A DNA stretch of 49,014 nucleotides from Metabacillus niabensis (lineage in GTDB: Bacteria; Bacillota; Bacilli; Bacillales; Bacillaceae). Each line of letters opens with the position of its first letter. The first letter of the stretch is position 1. The stretch covers positions 1-49,014 of the forward strand of contig NZ_CADEPK010000298.1 of NCBI RefSeq assembly GCF_902829255.1. Direction: 5' to 3'. Both the position numbers and the translations under genes were made by a program. Shown one piece after another: positions 14,798 through 23,326 of this stretch. Below the pieces are notes generated by a model. That model was not told the origin of the DNA, ran no database searches, and saw only the letters and a program-made list of their open reading frames with translations.

Positions 14798-15816
14798 TTA
14801 ACCCCTCCCGCAATAAGCTCTACATCTTTTACATTTACAATCGTTCCTGTTTCAAATGACTTAATAGCTGCTTCAATAATAAATTGAGCTTTAAGCGCAT
14901 CCTCTCCTGATCCGTCAATTTCATCATAGGAAGCACCTGTAACTAATTGGTCGATAAATGCATGAATTCGGCTTTTAAATGTTTCAGGGAATGCTCTCAT
15001 CCCGCCAAGATAACGATAGCTTTCTGTTTCGATGCTTGCTCTTGGGTAAAAAGTTAATTGTTCACATGCATCCTCTAGTACAAATCTTCCCTTTGAACCG
15101 ACAACCTCACAAAGCTCTAATCCATAGCTGGCACCTGCATCATAACTGCCTACCAGATTTCCGATTGCACCATTTTCAAATTCAAGAATTATTTGTGCAT
15201 TTGACCAAATCTTTCGTCCTTCCCCTTTCATCATAAAAGCTCCTACCCGCTTTACATCACCACAAAAGTATCGAATGACATCAAAGGAATGTGGGTGTAA
15301 CGCACGCAAATGGAACCATGGTGAGGTTTCAATTGGGTTGTTAATCCACATCCTCATATTAATCATGTGAAGCTTACCAAGACGGCCACTTTCCACCCAA
15401 GCCTTTGCCTTTTCCGCTGCAGGTGTAAAGCGATGATTTAGATTTACTGCATATGGAATCTTCTTTTCGCTTGCCAGCTCAACCATTTGTTTGCCTTCCT
15501 CGATGTTATTGGATATCGGCTTTTCACCTAAGACGGGAATCCCTGCATTTAATAGCTCCATCGTTGGCGCAAAATGCTCTCCTCCATTTTCCTCCCCCTT
15601 TGTGCATACGCTTACAAGATCGAGCGCTAAGCCACTAGCAAGCATGTCACTTACACTGTAAAAGACAACTCCACCAAATTTTTCTGCTGCTCTGTCAGCC
15701 TTTTCCTTTACGATGTCACATACTGCGACGATATCTGTATTCGGATTTTCCTTATAGACAGACGCGTGAATGCTTCCTATATTTCCAACACCTACAATCG
15801 CTACTTTTAACGTCAT
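14794..15816 (-). CDS. Gfo/Idh/MocA-family oxidoreductase (second paralog)
   Basis: 340-aa NAD(P)-dependent dehydrogenase: Rossmann motif VAIVGVGNIGSIHA, catalytic-lysine motif GEKPISN, and NLNHRF, WFHLRALHPHSFDVIRYF as in the paralog at 11485-12483. The pair probably arose by duplication and may act on successive intermediates, or one may re-reduce a keto product, as in dehydrogenase-assisted deglycosylation pathways. The ribosome binding site is GTGAGGGATGG before ATG 15816. It overlaps the TIM-barrel gene by 4 bp. Confidence 0.88.
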   Translation of the reverse strand: MTLKVAIVGVGNIGSIHASVYKENPNTDIVAVCDIVKEKADRAAEKFGGVVFYSVSDMLASGLALDLVSVCTKGEENGGEHFAPTMELLNAGIPVLGEKPISNNIEEGKQMVELASEKKIPYAVNLNHRFTPAAEKAKAWVESGRLGKLHMINMRMWINNPIETSPWFHLRALHPHSFDVIRYFCGDVKRVGAFMMKGEGRKIWSNAQIILEFENGAIGNLVGSYDAGASYGLELCEVVGSKGRFVLEDACEQLTFYPRASIETESYRYLGGMRAFPETFKSRIHAFIDQLVTGASYDEIDGSGEDALKAQFIIEAAIKSFETGTIVNVKDVELIAGGVK

Positions 15817-15853
15817 TTATCCATCCCTCACTTTTTTATCGTTTCATTCATTT

Positions 15854-16219
15854 CTATTCAATTGGAAATCCCATTGTTGTAAATAAGGCAAGTGCTTCTT
15901 GGGAAGTATCTAATCTGCTATGTTGAACAATAATCGGTACTGTACTATCAACTTTTATTGCATATGGCACATCTCTTGGAACCTCTTTCCCCTGTTGATC
16001 GGTCAGTTTGTCTAAGCGAATATGATGGGTTCTTTCAGATCCACATTCTGAAAAGAAACGCTCCATTGGCTCGAGATCTTCAAAATAAAAGGTTAATTGA
16101 ATTTCTGCCAATTGGTCTGTTAAATTGAGGACACAGACGGCTTCATGACTGATTTGATTACCAATACTTTTCGGCTGCAAAAAACCATCTGGTATAATCC
16201 AAGTCTTTTTCCCTATCAA
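15854..16219 (-). CDS. ASRT-domain (sensory rhodopsin transducer family) small protein
   Basis: 121-aa beta-rich protein matching what I know of the Anabaena sensory rhodopsin transducer family: ISHEAVCVLNLTD near the N terminus, TFYFEDLEP in the middle, and the signature VPIIVQHSRLDTSQEALAL close to the C terminus. There is no rhodopsin, membrane segment or DNA-binding domain. Outside rhodopsin loci this domain is thought to bind small molecules, probably sugars, and here it sits between ABC permease and dehydrogenase genes. It could be a sugar sensor, chaperone or mutarotase-like accessory; that is inference. The start is TTG 16219 behind AGGGGGATG. Confidence 0.82.
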   Translation of the reverse strand: MIGKKTWIIPDGFLQPKSIGNQISHEAVCVLNLTDQLAEIQLTFYFEDLEPMERFFSECGSERTHHIRLDKLTDQQGKEVPRDVPYAIKVDSTVPIIVQHSRLDTSQEALALFTTMGFPIE

Positions 16220-16307
16220 CTCACATCCCCCTTTTTCTTATTTCATAGGATAGTTAAATCATAGCTTTAACCACGCTTATCATCATCGCCCATTCTGCCA
16301 CTTTCAT

Positions 16308-16322
16308 GGTGGATTCAGCCAT
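16308..16322. promoter_or_regulatory. Copy 2 of a 15-bp palindromic motif
   Basis: TGGTGGATTCAGCCA matches 14 of 15 positions of the motif at 21422-21436, and both are followed by TT. It lies in the 181-bp gap between the ABC permease and ASRT genes, so it may mark an internal promoter or an operator for the cluster. The rest of 16220-16400 shows nothing else. Confidence 0.45.
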
Positions 16323-16400
16323 TTTCACTTTTTAGCGCCATATTATTTACTTTTGCTTTGTAAGTCGATTTAAAAAATGGATTTTAAAAAACATCCCATG

Positions 16401-17228
16401 TTATATTTTAACTGCCCCTGAAGTTAGTCCCTTCATAAATAGTCTCATTGTAAATAAGAAAAGAATAAGCAGTGGTAAAGATGCAATAGTGTAGCCGGCA
16501 AACATCGGACCATATAATGTTTGTGAAACGAATTGACTTTCGAACTGAATCAACCCTACTGTAATTGGGAATTTTTCTGGATTACTCATCAACACAAGTG
16601 GCATCATATATTCATTCCAAATTGACAGCAGATTCCAAATCGCCATCGTTCCGATAATCGGCTTTGATAGCGGGAGAACAATTTGCCAAAATACACGAAG
16701 CTCTCCACACCCATCAATACGTGCTGCCTCAAATAACTCTTCGGGTAATGAAGCAAATGATTGACGAAAAACAAATATAGTAAATGCCTGACCGCCTGCT
16801 GCAAAGGCAATAATTAATCCAATATATGAGTCTAACAAGCCAAAGCTTTTAATTAATAAAAATAATGGGATTAACGTTAGCAATCCTGGGATCATTAGCA
16901 ATGCGACGACTGACATATAAAGAAAATTCTTACCCTTATACCTTAATCTCGCAAACGAGTAACCAGCTAAAGCAGATGTTGCGATAATAATCAAGACACT
17001 GGCGATACCAATAAACACTGAATTAAAGATATATTCTCCAATTGCCTCCCAGGCGGTTGCATAATTTTCAAAATGTAAAGGGAACGTAATGCCAAAAAAG
17101 TTACGATAAAATTGGCCATTTGTTTTAAACGAAGTAATGAGCATATAGAAGAATGGATACAATGCAAGAAAGGCCAGCAAAATAAGGACAATATGGCTCC
17201 ACAAATCTTGCCTAATCGTTTTTAGCAT
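16401..17228 (-). CDS. Carbohydrate ABC transporter permease (MalG-type)
   Basis: 275-aa membrane protein with about six hydrophobic segments. The EAA loop that contacts the ATPase is LFEAARIDGCGELRVFWQIV followed by LPLSKP. The C terminus LTSGAVKI is typical of MalG-type (CUT1) permeases. ATG 17228 has a strong AAAGGAG ribosome binding site. It pairs with the permease at 17252-18196 and the binding protein at 18345-19844. No ATPase gene is present in the cluster; CUT1 importers in Bacillaceae usually share the MsmX-type ATPase encoded elsewhere. Confidence 0.92.
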   Translation of the reverse strand: MLKTIRQDLWSHIVLILLAFLALYPFFYMLITSFKTNGQFYRNFFGITFPLHFENYATAWEAIGEYIFNSVFIGIASVLIIIATSALAGYSFARLRYKGKNFLYMSVVALLMIPGLLTLIPLFLLIKSFGLLDSYIGLIIAFAAGGQAFTIFVFRQSFASLPEELFEAARIDGCGELRVFWQIVLPLSKPIIGTMAIWNLLSIWNEYMMPLVLMSNPEKFPITVGLIQFESQFVSQTLYGPMFAGYTIASLPLLILFLFTMRLFMKGLTSGAVKI

Positions 17229-17251
17229 ATTATAACTCCTTTCTTTTTAAA

Positions 17252-18196
17252 CTAAGCTTTATATTCAGTACTTGGATTAATATATTTCATTTGAATCCAA
17301 GTTAAAATAAGGACAATCACAAAGATAATCATTGAAACAGCCATTCCTAAGCCAAATTCACCGTTCTGGAAAGCAAGGAAATACATATATAGCCCTGGAA
17401 CATATGATGAATAACCTGGACCACCATTTGTCATAACAAGTGGCAAGGTCACATTTTGCAGCAATTGAATCACGGTTAAAATGAGAATTAGCTTCACTTG
17501 CCCCATTACCAATGGAATTTCAATTTGAAAAAATCTTCTTACCCTTGTAATCCCATCAAGCTTAGCAGATTCATATACACTTTCAGAAATAGATTGTAAT
17601 CCTGCATAAAAGATTAATAAATTAAATGGAACAACAAATGGAAATCCGACAAACATTAACGCGTAGAGGGCGATATGAGGATCTCCAAGCCAGTTTTGGA
17701 TCAGCCCTTCAAGACCTAATGATTTAAGTAACGTATTCAGTACACCTACATTAGGGTCATAAATAAAGCTCCAAATCATAAACATAACAATTCCTGGCAC
17801 AACAACTGGAATGACGAATAACACTCTGTAAATATATTGCATTCTTTTACTTTTTAAATGAAAAATCATAACAGCGACAATGAGCGGAATTAATAATTCA
17901 ACAATTACTTTTACAACTGTCCATATCCCAACATTTTTCATTGATATTAAAAAAATCTTGTCTTTGAATAGCGTTAAATAATTTTGAAACCCAGTAAATT
18001 GCGGTTGATTAAATCCATCCCAATTCGTAAAAGAAAACCCAATTGCAATTAATGCCGGATAATACGTGAATGTAATTAAAAGAATAAAAGAAGGAATTAG
18101 CATTCCATAGCCAGATTTCCAGTTATAACGCAGCTTTCCTCGCTTTTTTCTTTTTATGGCTCTATCACTTTCAAGAGGTTGGACTGTTTCAGGCAT
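17252..18196 (-). CDS. Carbohydrate ABC transporter permease (MalF/UgpA-type)
   Basis: 314-aa permease with about six membrane segments after a charged N-terminal stretch (AIKRKKRGKL). The EAA loop is VYESAKLDGITRVRRFFQIE, then IPLVMGQ. I start it at ATG 18196, 8 nt after AAAGGAGATG; the ATG at 18214 lies within that ribosome binding site region and would add six residues. It is 24 bp upstream of its partner permease. A large hairpin (18224-18322) separates it from the binding-protein gene. Confidence 0.92.
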   Translation of the reverse strand: MPETVQPLESDRAIKRKKRGKLRYNWKSGYGMLIPSFILLITFTYYPALIAIGFSFTNWDGFNQPQFTGFQNYLTLFKDKIFLISMKNVGIWTVVKVIVELLIPLIVAVMIFHLKSKRMQYIYRVLFVIPVVVPGIVMFMIWSFIYDPNVGVLNTLLKSLGLEGLIQNWLGDPHIALYALMFVGFPFVVPFNLLIFYAGLQSISESVYESAKLDGITRVRRFFQIEIPLVMGQVKLILILTVIQLLQNVTLPLVMTNGGPGYSSYVPGLYMYFLAFQNGEFGLGMAVSMIIFVIVLILTWIQMKYINPSTEYKA

Positions 18197-18223
18197 AAGC
18201 ACATCTCCTTTCATCTAGAAGAG

Positions 18224-18322
18224 GGTGGCTCAAAAAAAGGTTCAAACCCTGCAATCACAATATTTTAGACTAATGATAAGGTTACTTTACTACATACGGG
18301 GGTCAGACCCTTTTGAGTCACC
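18224..18322 (-). terminator. Nested hairpin between binding-protein and permease genes
   Basis: GGTGGCTCAAAA (18224-18235) pairs with TTTTGAGTCACC (18311-18322), one G-U pair. Inside lies GGGTC-AG-ACCC, a palindrome type I recall from Bacillaceae repeats. Located between binding protein and permeases, it probably lowers permease expression or protects the binding-protein mRNA. Confidence 0.5.
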
Positions 18323-18344
18323 TTCTTTAATTCATCACTGTTTT

Positions 18345-19844
18345 TTACTCATCCAAGTATTCTGATAAATCCCAATTATTTTGTTGAATTAAAGCATCAG
18401 CCGTTTTTTCCATTTCCGTATCAGCTACCTTGGCAAATTCCTCTAGAGACGTTTCTCCTAAAATATAGCTTTGGAAGGCTCGATAAATCGCATCAAGCTC
18501 TTTGTTTTCAAGATTGATCCCGCCAAATACACTTTGTAACGGCTGATTCGTAAGATCTGATAAAGCTTTTAGCTCTTCTATCGGTTCTGCACCTGCAACG
18601 GTTGGAACATTTTCGCCTAGCTCATTCACAATTTCCTCATTATGGTCTGGTGTTGTTAAATACATCAACCAATCGACAATTGCTTTTTCCTTTGCTGGTG
18701 TTAATGAATTATTCGCCTGTTTAGTAGGGACTGCATATTGGAAGGAAGCACTTGGTCCGCCAATTGAAGCAGATGAATCAAAGTCGGTAGCAAATTCCGA
18801 AATCACTTTATCTGGATATGGGTTTTTAAACGATGACCATTCAAAGTCTGGTTCAGCTGATTTTATTTGCTGAGATGCCCATGAACCATCAAAATACATT
18901 CCAACCTCACCAGTAAGAAAAGCAAGCATCGTTCCTTGTCCATTTGAGTCTCCTCCAGTAAAATCAGGCTGCCAATATTGGGAGAAGTCCTTTAAAATTG
19001 GCCAAATCGCCATCCATTTTTCATTTTCCGAGCCAAATATCCCCTTTTTAATTGCAATAACTTGATCCTGATTCGTAATTCCCTCATTGCCTGTAAAGCG
19101 AAGCTCATCATACTCATCTGCAAAAAAGTTTGTGAAAAATAAACGAGTTAACCATGTGATACGGTCCGTTCCTGTTGGAGTTGAAGCAAGATTCCATGCA
19201 AACGGAATGTATCCAGCATCCTTTAGCTTTTGGGCAGCTTCGATAAATTCAGACCATGTTTCAGGAGTTTTCTCAATTCCTGCCTTTTCAAACGCCTCTA
19301 CATTATAATAAGTAGCCGTCCCAACATAATCTCCATTAATGACATACGTGCTTCCATCAGCTGATTTTGTATCTGAAATGATTTGTTTATTTAGAAGCTC
19401 ATTCCAAGGTTTATTGTCTACATATGGATTTGGATCATCTAAATACTTTGATAAGTCTGTTAACGTCCCTTTAGCTAAGGCAGTATTTGCATCATACCAT
19501 TGACTCCATATAATATCGGGAAGTTGACCACCGGATGCCTTTGTTCGAACCCATGTCATATAGTCTTGATCAGCGGGCAGCGGTTTAATAAACTCAATTT
19601 TGATACCTGTTTCTTTTTCATACTCCTCTGCAAGCTTCTTCATGACAGTCGCTGGCTTTTGATTAGCGTTTAATATTCTATTTGGGCTATACGTTCCGGC
19701 ATACATTTTGATTGTTCCTTTAAATTCCCCTTCAGACTGTTCTTCATTCTCTTGTGAGGTGCTCGGTACAATGCAACCTGATAGCATTGAAATCATGAAT
19801 ACGATGATAAGCGAAAGCATTGATAATTTCTTAAAGCCTTTCAT
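18345..19844 (-). CDS. Extracellular solute-binding lipoprotein, carbohydrate ABC importer
   Basis: 499-aa family 1-type solute-binding protein. The lipoprotein signal is MKGFKKLSMLSLIIVF onward to MLSGC, with lipidated Cys24, followed by an acidic Ser/Glu/Gln linker. IIWSQWYDANTALAKG and VGMYFDGSWASQQI are typical of the fold. I start it at ATG 19844 behind GGGGGG; the open frame continues to 19991 but overlaps the sulfatase-like gene upstream and lacks a signal. It should capture the substrate for the two permeases. At about 500 aa it is larger than maltose-type proteins, suggesting an oligosaccharide or substituted sugar. Confidence 0.9.
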   Translation of the reverse strand: MKGFKKLSMLSLIIVFMISMLSGCIVPSTSQENEEQSEGEFKGTIKMYAGTYSPNRILNANQKPATVMKKLAEEYEKETGIKIEFIKPLPADQDYMTWVRTKASGGQLPDIIWSQWYDANTALAKGTLTDLSKYLDDPNPYVDNKPWNELLNKQIISDTKSADGSTYVINGDYVGTATYYNVEAFEKAGIEKTPETWSEFIEAAQKLKDAGYIPFAWNLASTPTGTDRITWLTRLFFTNFFADEYDELRFTGNEGITNQDQVIAIKKGIFGSENEKWMAIWPILKDFSQYWQPDFTGGDSNGQGTMLAFLTGEVGMYFDGSWASQQIKSAEPDFEWSSFKNPYPDKVISEFATDFDSSASIGGPSASFQYAVPTKQANNSLTPAKEKAIVDWLMYLTTPDHNEEIVNELGENVPTVAGAEPIEELKALSDLTNQPLQSVFGGINLENKELDAIYRAFQSYILGETSLEEFAKVADTEMEKTADALIQQNNWDLSEYLDE

Positions 19845-19917
19845 TTTTATCCCCCCAATTAGTTTAAACTTCATGAATAAATTCAAGCTTACAATATGTC
19901 CAAAAGTTTCTATGAAG

Positions 19918-21315
19918 CTACTTTTGTAAGAAACGATTTTCTTTAACATGTTTATCAATTTTGTCCCGCTGTGGATTTGCCTTCCACTCATCCCAGGTTA
20001 AGTCGTATTGTGATAAAACCTTTTCTATTCTTTTTCTAAAAGGTAATCCCTCTTCCCTTATAACCAATTTCATCGGATCCTCTCGCTCGCCAAGCTTACA
20101 ATGTATCCAGGCTGTTAATTTTCTTTTAAAGCTATCTATTTTATCTGGTAAAAGCTCCGCAAGATTTGTTTCTTCATTTGGATCAGTTAATAGATCATAG
20201 AGTTCAAAAGCTGGTCTTGTAAAAGGACCTGGATCATATGTTTCAATGTATTTATATCGGTCAGTTCGGATTCCCCTTGACGCTTGCCATGCACACTCAC
20301 TTAAATAAATTTCAGAATGAACGTTGTTCGCTTTCCCTTCAATGATTGGCCAAAGACTTTTACCGTCTATACCTTTAGGGAGCTCAATATTCAATGCATC
20401 CAATATCGTTGGCATTAAATCAACGTGTTGGACGAGCTGTTTTATTCTTAAACCTTCTTTTACTACTCCAGGCCAACGAATAATGATCGGGACATGGACA
20501 GTAGCCTCATAAAGCCCACAATGATCCCAATAAATATCATGTTCTGTTAAACTTTCACCATGGTCACCAAATAATATAAGCATTGTGTCATCTTTAATCC
20601 CCTGCTGTATGAGAAAATCATCTAACTCTTTAATTATGTCATCCAAATATCTAATTTCCGCATCATATAAAGCGCTTACATAATTAGCGTCAGTAATATC
20701 TCCAAGCAAATCAAAATGGTGATACTTAAAAAATGGATATGCAGGATGATTAAAGGCAGGTGTCATACTTTTATTTGCTTTGTCATATGGATCCCGACCT
20801 TGTTGATAAAATTGCGGGACATATTGTTTAGGTGGTAAATAGGGTGTATGCGGATCCCAATAATGAAGGAACAGAAAAAAATCCTCATCTTTATGCTCGC
20901 GAATCCACGGCTTTGCCAATGCATTTACTGTTTTCCCATCAATCCATCTTGTTTGCCCAATTGTGTTGATATAATATTGATAGCCTCTAGCAAACCATTC
21001 CTTTAAATGATATAAATTATCGACAGCTGCTGTTGTAAAACCAGACTTTCTCATAATTGTTGGAAGCCAATCATATTCCTTTTGTAAGTAAGTTGTTTGT
21101 GCACCATGTGATACTACACCTGTTGAAAGACCTACTTTGCCAGTAAATATACTAGTATGCGCAACCTCTGTTGGTATATCAGAGGCGAAGGCCTGTTCAA
21201 AAAGGACACCTTGTTTAGCAATCTGATCAATGTATGGGCTTGTTGATAACTCATACCCGTAGCAGCCTAAACGCTTTGCCCTTAATGTATCAAGTGAGAT
21301 CATAATGATTTTCAA
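19918..21315 (-). CDS. Second sulfatase-fold hydrolase with Thr at the nucleophile position
   Basis: 465-aa cytosolic enzyme, no signal peptide. N-terminal metal motif IIMISLDTLRAKR (D9); later FGDHGESLTEH and WDHCGLYEATVHVPIII. The nucleophile segment aligns as T49-E-V-A-H-T-S-I-F-T-G, so Cys/Ser, Pro and Arg of the sulfatase signature are all replaced. It is diverged from the enzyme at 12581-13969 but shares the Thr. The start is TTG 21315 behind GGGGGG; ATG 21303 is a possible shorter start. It is the first gene of the cluster, 73 bp before the binding protein. It probably hydrolyses an imported sulfo- or phospho-substituted sugar; the ester type is unresolved. Confidence 0.8.
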   Translation of the reverse strand: MKIIMISLDTLRAKRLGCYGYELSTSPYIDQIAKQGVLFEQAFASDIPTEVAHTSIFTGKVGLSTGVVSHGAQTTYLQKEYDWLPTIMRKSGFTTAAVDNLYHLKEWFARGYQYYINTIGQTRWIDGKTVNALAKPWIREHKDEDFFLFLHYWDPHTPYLPPKQYVPQFYQQGRDPYDKANKSMTPAFNHPAYPFFKYHHFDLLGDITDANYVSALYDAEIRYLDDIIKELDDFLIQQGIKDDTMLILFGDHGESLTEHDIYWDHCGLYEATVHVPIIIRWPGVVKEGLRIKQLVQHVDLMPTILDALNIELPKGIDGKSLWPIIEGKANNVHSEIYLSECAWQASRGIRTDRYKYIETYDPGPFTRPAFELYDLLTDPNEETNLAELLPDKIDSFKRKLTAWIHCKLGEREDPMKLVIREEGLPFRKRIEKVLSQYDLTWDEWKANPQRDKIDKHVKENRFLQK

Positions 21316-21421
21316 GTGCTATCCCCCCTTTTCGTCTTTTAAAAGCATTGATTTGTCTATTTCCCTATTAATATCATAAAGGCAACCGAGGGCAAATTCA
21401 TGGTCAATTACGTCATGTTAT

Positions 21422-21436
21422 TGGTTGATTCAGCCA
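21422..21436. promoter_or_regulatory. Copy 1 of a 15-bp palindromic motif upstream of the ten-gene cluster
   Basis: TGGTTGATTCAGCCA has near-perfect inverted symmetry (TGG-y-TGA-w-TCA-r-CCA). It lies 107 bp upstream of the first cluster gene and recurs at 16308-16322. A candidate operator; the binding protein is unknown. Nothing else is recognisable in 21316-21514. Confidence 0.45.
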
Positions 21437-21514
21437 TTATGAAATAGATTTATTTCTAATAAAATTTGGCTCTGTGAAACGTTGTTGTCGATTTCCTTTC
21501 TTTAATAAGAGCAT

Positions 21515-21548
21515 ATAAAAAAACCTCCTTCTTATAGAATAGGAGGTT
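21515..21548 (-). terminator. Terminator of the pxp/AEC operon
   Basis: AACCTCCT (21522-21529) pairs with AGGAGGTT (21541-21548). On the minus strand the stem is followed by seven T or T-rich bases. It ends the transcript 39 bp after the AEC-type gene. Confidence 0.75.
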
Positions 21549-21586
21549 AACTACATTATGCTTAGCTAATAAAAACGAAACGCTCT

Positions 21587-22501
21587 CTAACCATACAGTA
21601 CCCCTGAAACATATAACACAACAGGTAACGTAACTAAACTTAATACTGTGCTAAAGAGAGTTGCCGTTGAAACAAATTGCGGCTCTGTATCATATTGCAA
21701 GGCATACATTGTAGTATTTGCAGCAGTTGGCATTGCCGATAAAACAATCATAATTTGCTTTAGTAAATCATCGATCGGGAGGAATAGCGTAATGACATAA
21801 GCAATGACAGGAGATAGTAATAATCGTAAGCTTAACGACAGTGACAAAGGTGCAATCTCGATTTTTTTTGCAGATATGTTTGCAAGCTGCATTCCAAGAA
21901 TAATCATAATCGTTGGGATAGATGCATTTCCAACCATTTCGATTGCTTCCATAAACGACCCACTAACTGGAATGTGTAAAAATTGAAAAGTAATACCTAG
22001 GATCGCACCATATACAATTGGTACTTTTACAACCTCCTTAAATGCCTTTTTCATGCCACCGCCTTCAGGTGAGCCTTTTGCAGCATAATATACGCCAACT
22101 GTACACATTAATAATTGCTGAATGACCATAATGATGACGGCATAATGTAACCCTGCTTCACCAAAAGCAAAAAAGATAAGCGGTGTTCCATAATTCCCAT
22201 TATTCATGAAAGCAGAAGCTAAAATCATGCTGCATGTGCGTTTAAGCGAGTACCCTCTAATAAAGGCGATGAAGTAAATGAAAACGATGATACAAAAAGC
22301 GAGGCCAACTGTATATAACGTCATGATTGCATAATCCATTGTTAGCTCTGCTGCATAAAACGTTTGAAAGGCTAAAAACGGCAACATTAAATAAATCGCC
22401 ATAACCGATAATGGCTTTGTATCAAATCCGATCAGCTTCTGACCAACAAATCCGATACCAAAAATAAAGAAAATTGGGATTAATACTGTAATAAATTCCA
22501 C
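21587..22501 (-). CDS. AEC-family transporter (auxin efflux carrier type)
   Basis: 304-aa membrane protein with about ten hydrophobic helices. PIFFIFGIGFVGQKL at the start, FMNNGNYGTPL and MPTAANTTMYALQY in the middle and end are typical of AEC/MleP carboxylate carriers. I choose GTG 22501 as start; TTG 22525 would add eight polar residues and has no clear ribosome binding site. It is the last gene of the pxpBCA transcript, 69 bp after pxpA, so uptake of 5-oxoproline or a related carboxylate is likely. That substrate is inferred from context only. Confidence 0.85.
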   Translation of the reverse strand: MEFITVLIPIFFIFGIGFVGQKLIGFDTKPLSVMAIYLMLPFLAFQTFYAAELTMDYAIMTLYTVGLAFCIIVFIYFIAFIRGYSLKRTCSMILASAFMNNGNYGTPLIFFAFGEAGLHYAVIIMVIQQLLMCTVGVYYAAKGSPEGGGMKKAFKEVVKVPIVYGAILGITFQFLHIPVSGSFMEAIEMVGNASIPTIMIILGMQLANISAKKIEIAPLSLSLSLRLLLSPVIAYVITLFLPIDDLLKQIMIVLSAMPTAANTTMYALQYDTEPQFVSTATLFSTVLSLVTLPVVLYVSGVLYG

Positions 22502-22570
22502 TGTATCACCATGCCTAACTATCAATCTATTTTTTCAGTATTATACGAATGTTTGAGATAAGCTGCTTTG

Positions 22571-23326
22571 TTAAACCGCCTTTATGTTAATCTTATGCTC
22601 TTGTAATGCATAATAGATTTTCTTAGCAAACCGAACCGCATGCTCACTATCTCCATGAATACAAATCGTATCAGCCTGAATTGAGATTTCCTTCCCTCCT
22701 GTTGTCATCACTTTATTTGTTTTGATCATTTTTAACACCTGTTCAACAGCAGTTGTCTCATTGTTGATTAAGGCAGCCTCTTCATTTCGTGGTGTTAAAG
22801 TACCATCCGCTTGATAAGTTCGGTCTGCAAATACTTCATTTGCTGTTTTCAAGCCATACTTTTCTCCAGCTGCAATTAGCTCACTTCCAGATAGCCCATA
22901 CAAAATAAGCTCTCGGTTTATTTTATAAATGGCCATCGCAATAGCTTCTGCTAACTTTTTATTCACTGCAGCCATGTTGTAGAGTGCACCATGTGGTTTA
23001 ACATGGTGCAGCCTCCCACCTTCAGCAGTAACGAAACCATTAAGAGCTCCGATTTGATATAGAACTATATCGTACGCCTCCTCAGGTGTTATCGAGATCG
23101 TTCTGCGACCAAACCCCTTTATATCATCGAACCCTGGGTGTGCACCAATTTTCACTGAATGCTCCAGTGCAAGTCGGACTGTTTTTTTCATCGTTGTCGG
23201 GTCACCTGCATGAAACCCACAGGCAATATTGGCTGAGGAAATAAACGAGATGAGCTCATGATCGGCGCCAAATGAATAGCTCCCGAAACTCTCTCCCATA
23301 TCACAATTAAGATCAATTTGTCGCAT
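22571..23326 (-). CDS. pxpA: 5-oxoprolinase subunit A (LamB/YcsF family)
   Basis: 251 aa. The N terminus [13 protein letters not shown] and the motifs [21 protein letters not shown] and VKPHGALYN are diagnostic of LamB/YcsF proteins. With PxpB and PxpC it forms the ATP-dependent 5-oxoprolinase that opens pyroglutamate, a spontaneous damage product of glutamine, to glutamate. Cytosolic. Its start overlaps the end of pxpC by 14 bp, indicating translational coupling. The glutamate made could feed ProB, encoded upstream. Confidence 0.95.
   Translation of the reverse strand: MRQIDLNCDMGESFGSYSFGADHELISFISSANIACGFHAGDPTTMKKTVRLALEHSVKIGAHPGFDDIKGFGRRTISITPEEAYDIVLYQIGALNGFVTAEGGRLHHVKPHGALYNMAAVNKKLAEAIAMAIYKINRELILYGLSGSELIAAGEKYGLKTANEVFADRTYQADGTLTPRNEEAALINNETTAVEQVLKMIKTNKVMTTGGKEISIQADTICIHGDSEHAVRFAKKIYYALQEHKINIKAV

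Noticed and set aside
16243-16323. 26-codon minus-strand frame beginning MAESTMKVAEWAMM, with a similar MAEST start at the 21422 motif
   Set aside because: The shared start comes from the repeated 15-bp palindrome; the second copy stops after nine codons, and neither has a good ribosome binding site.
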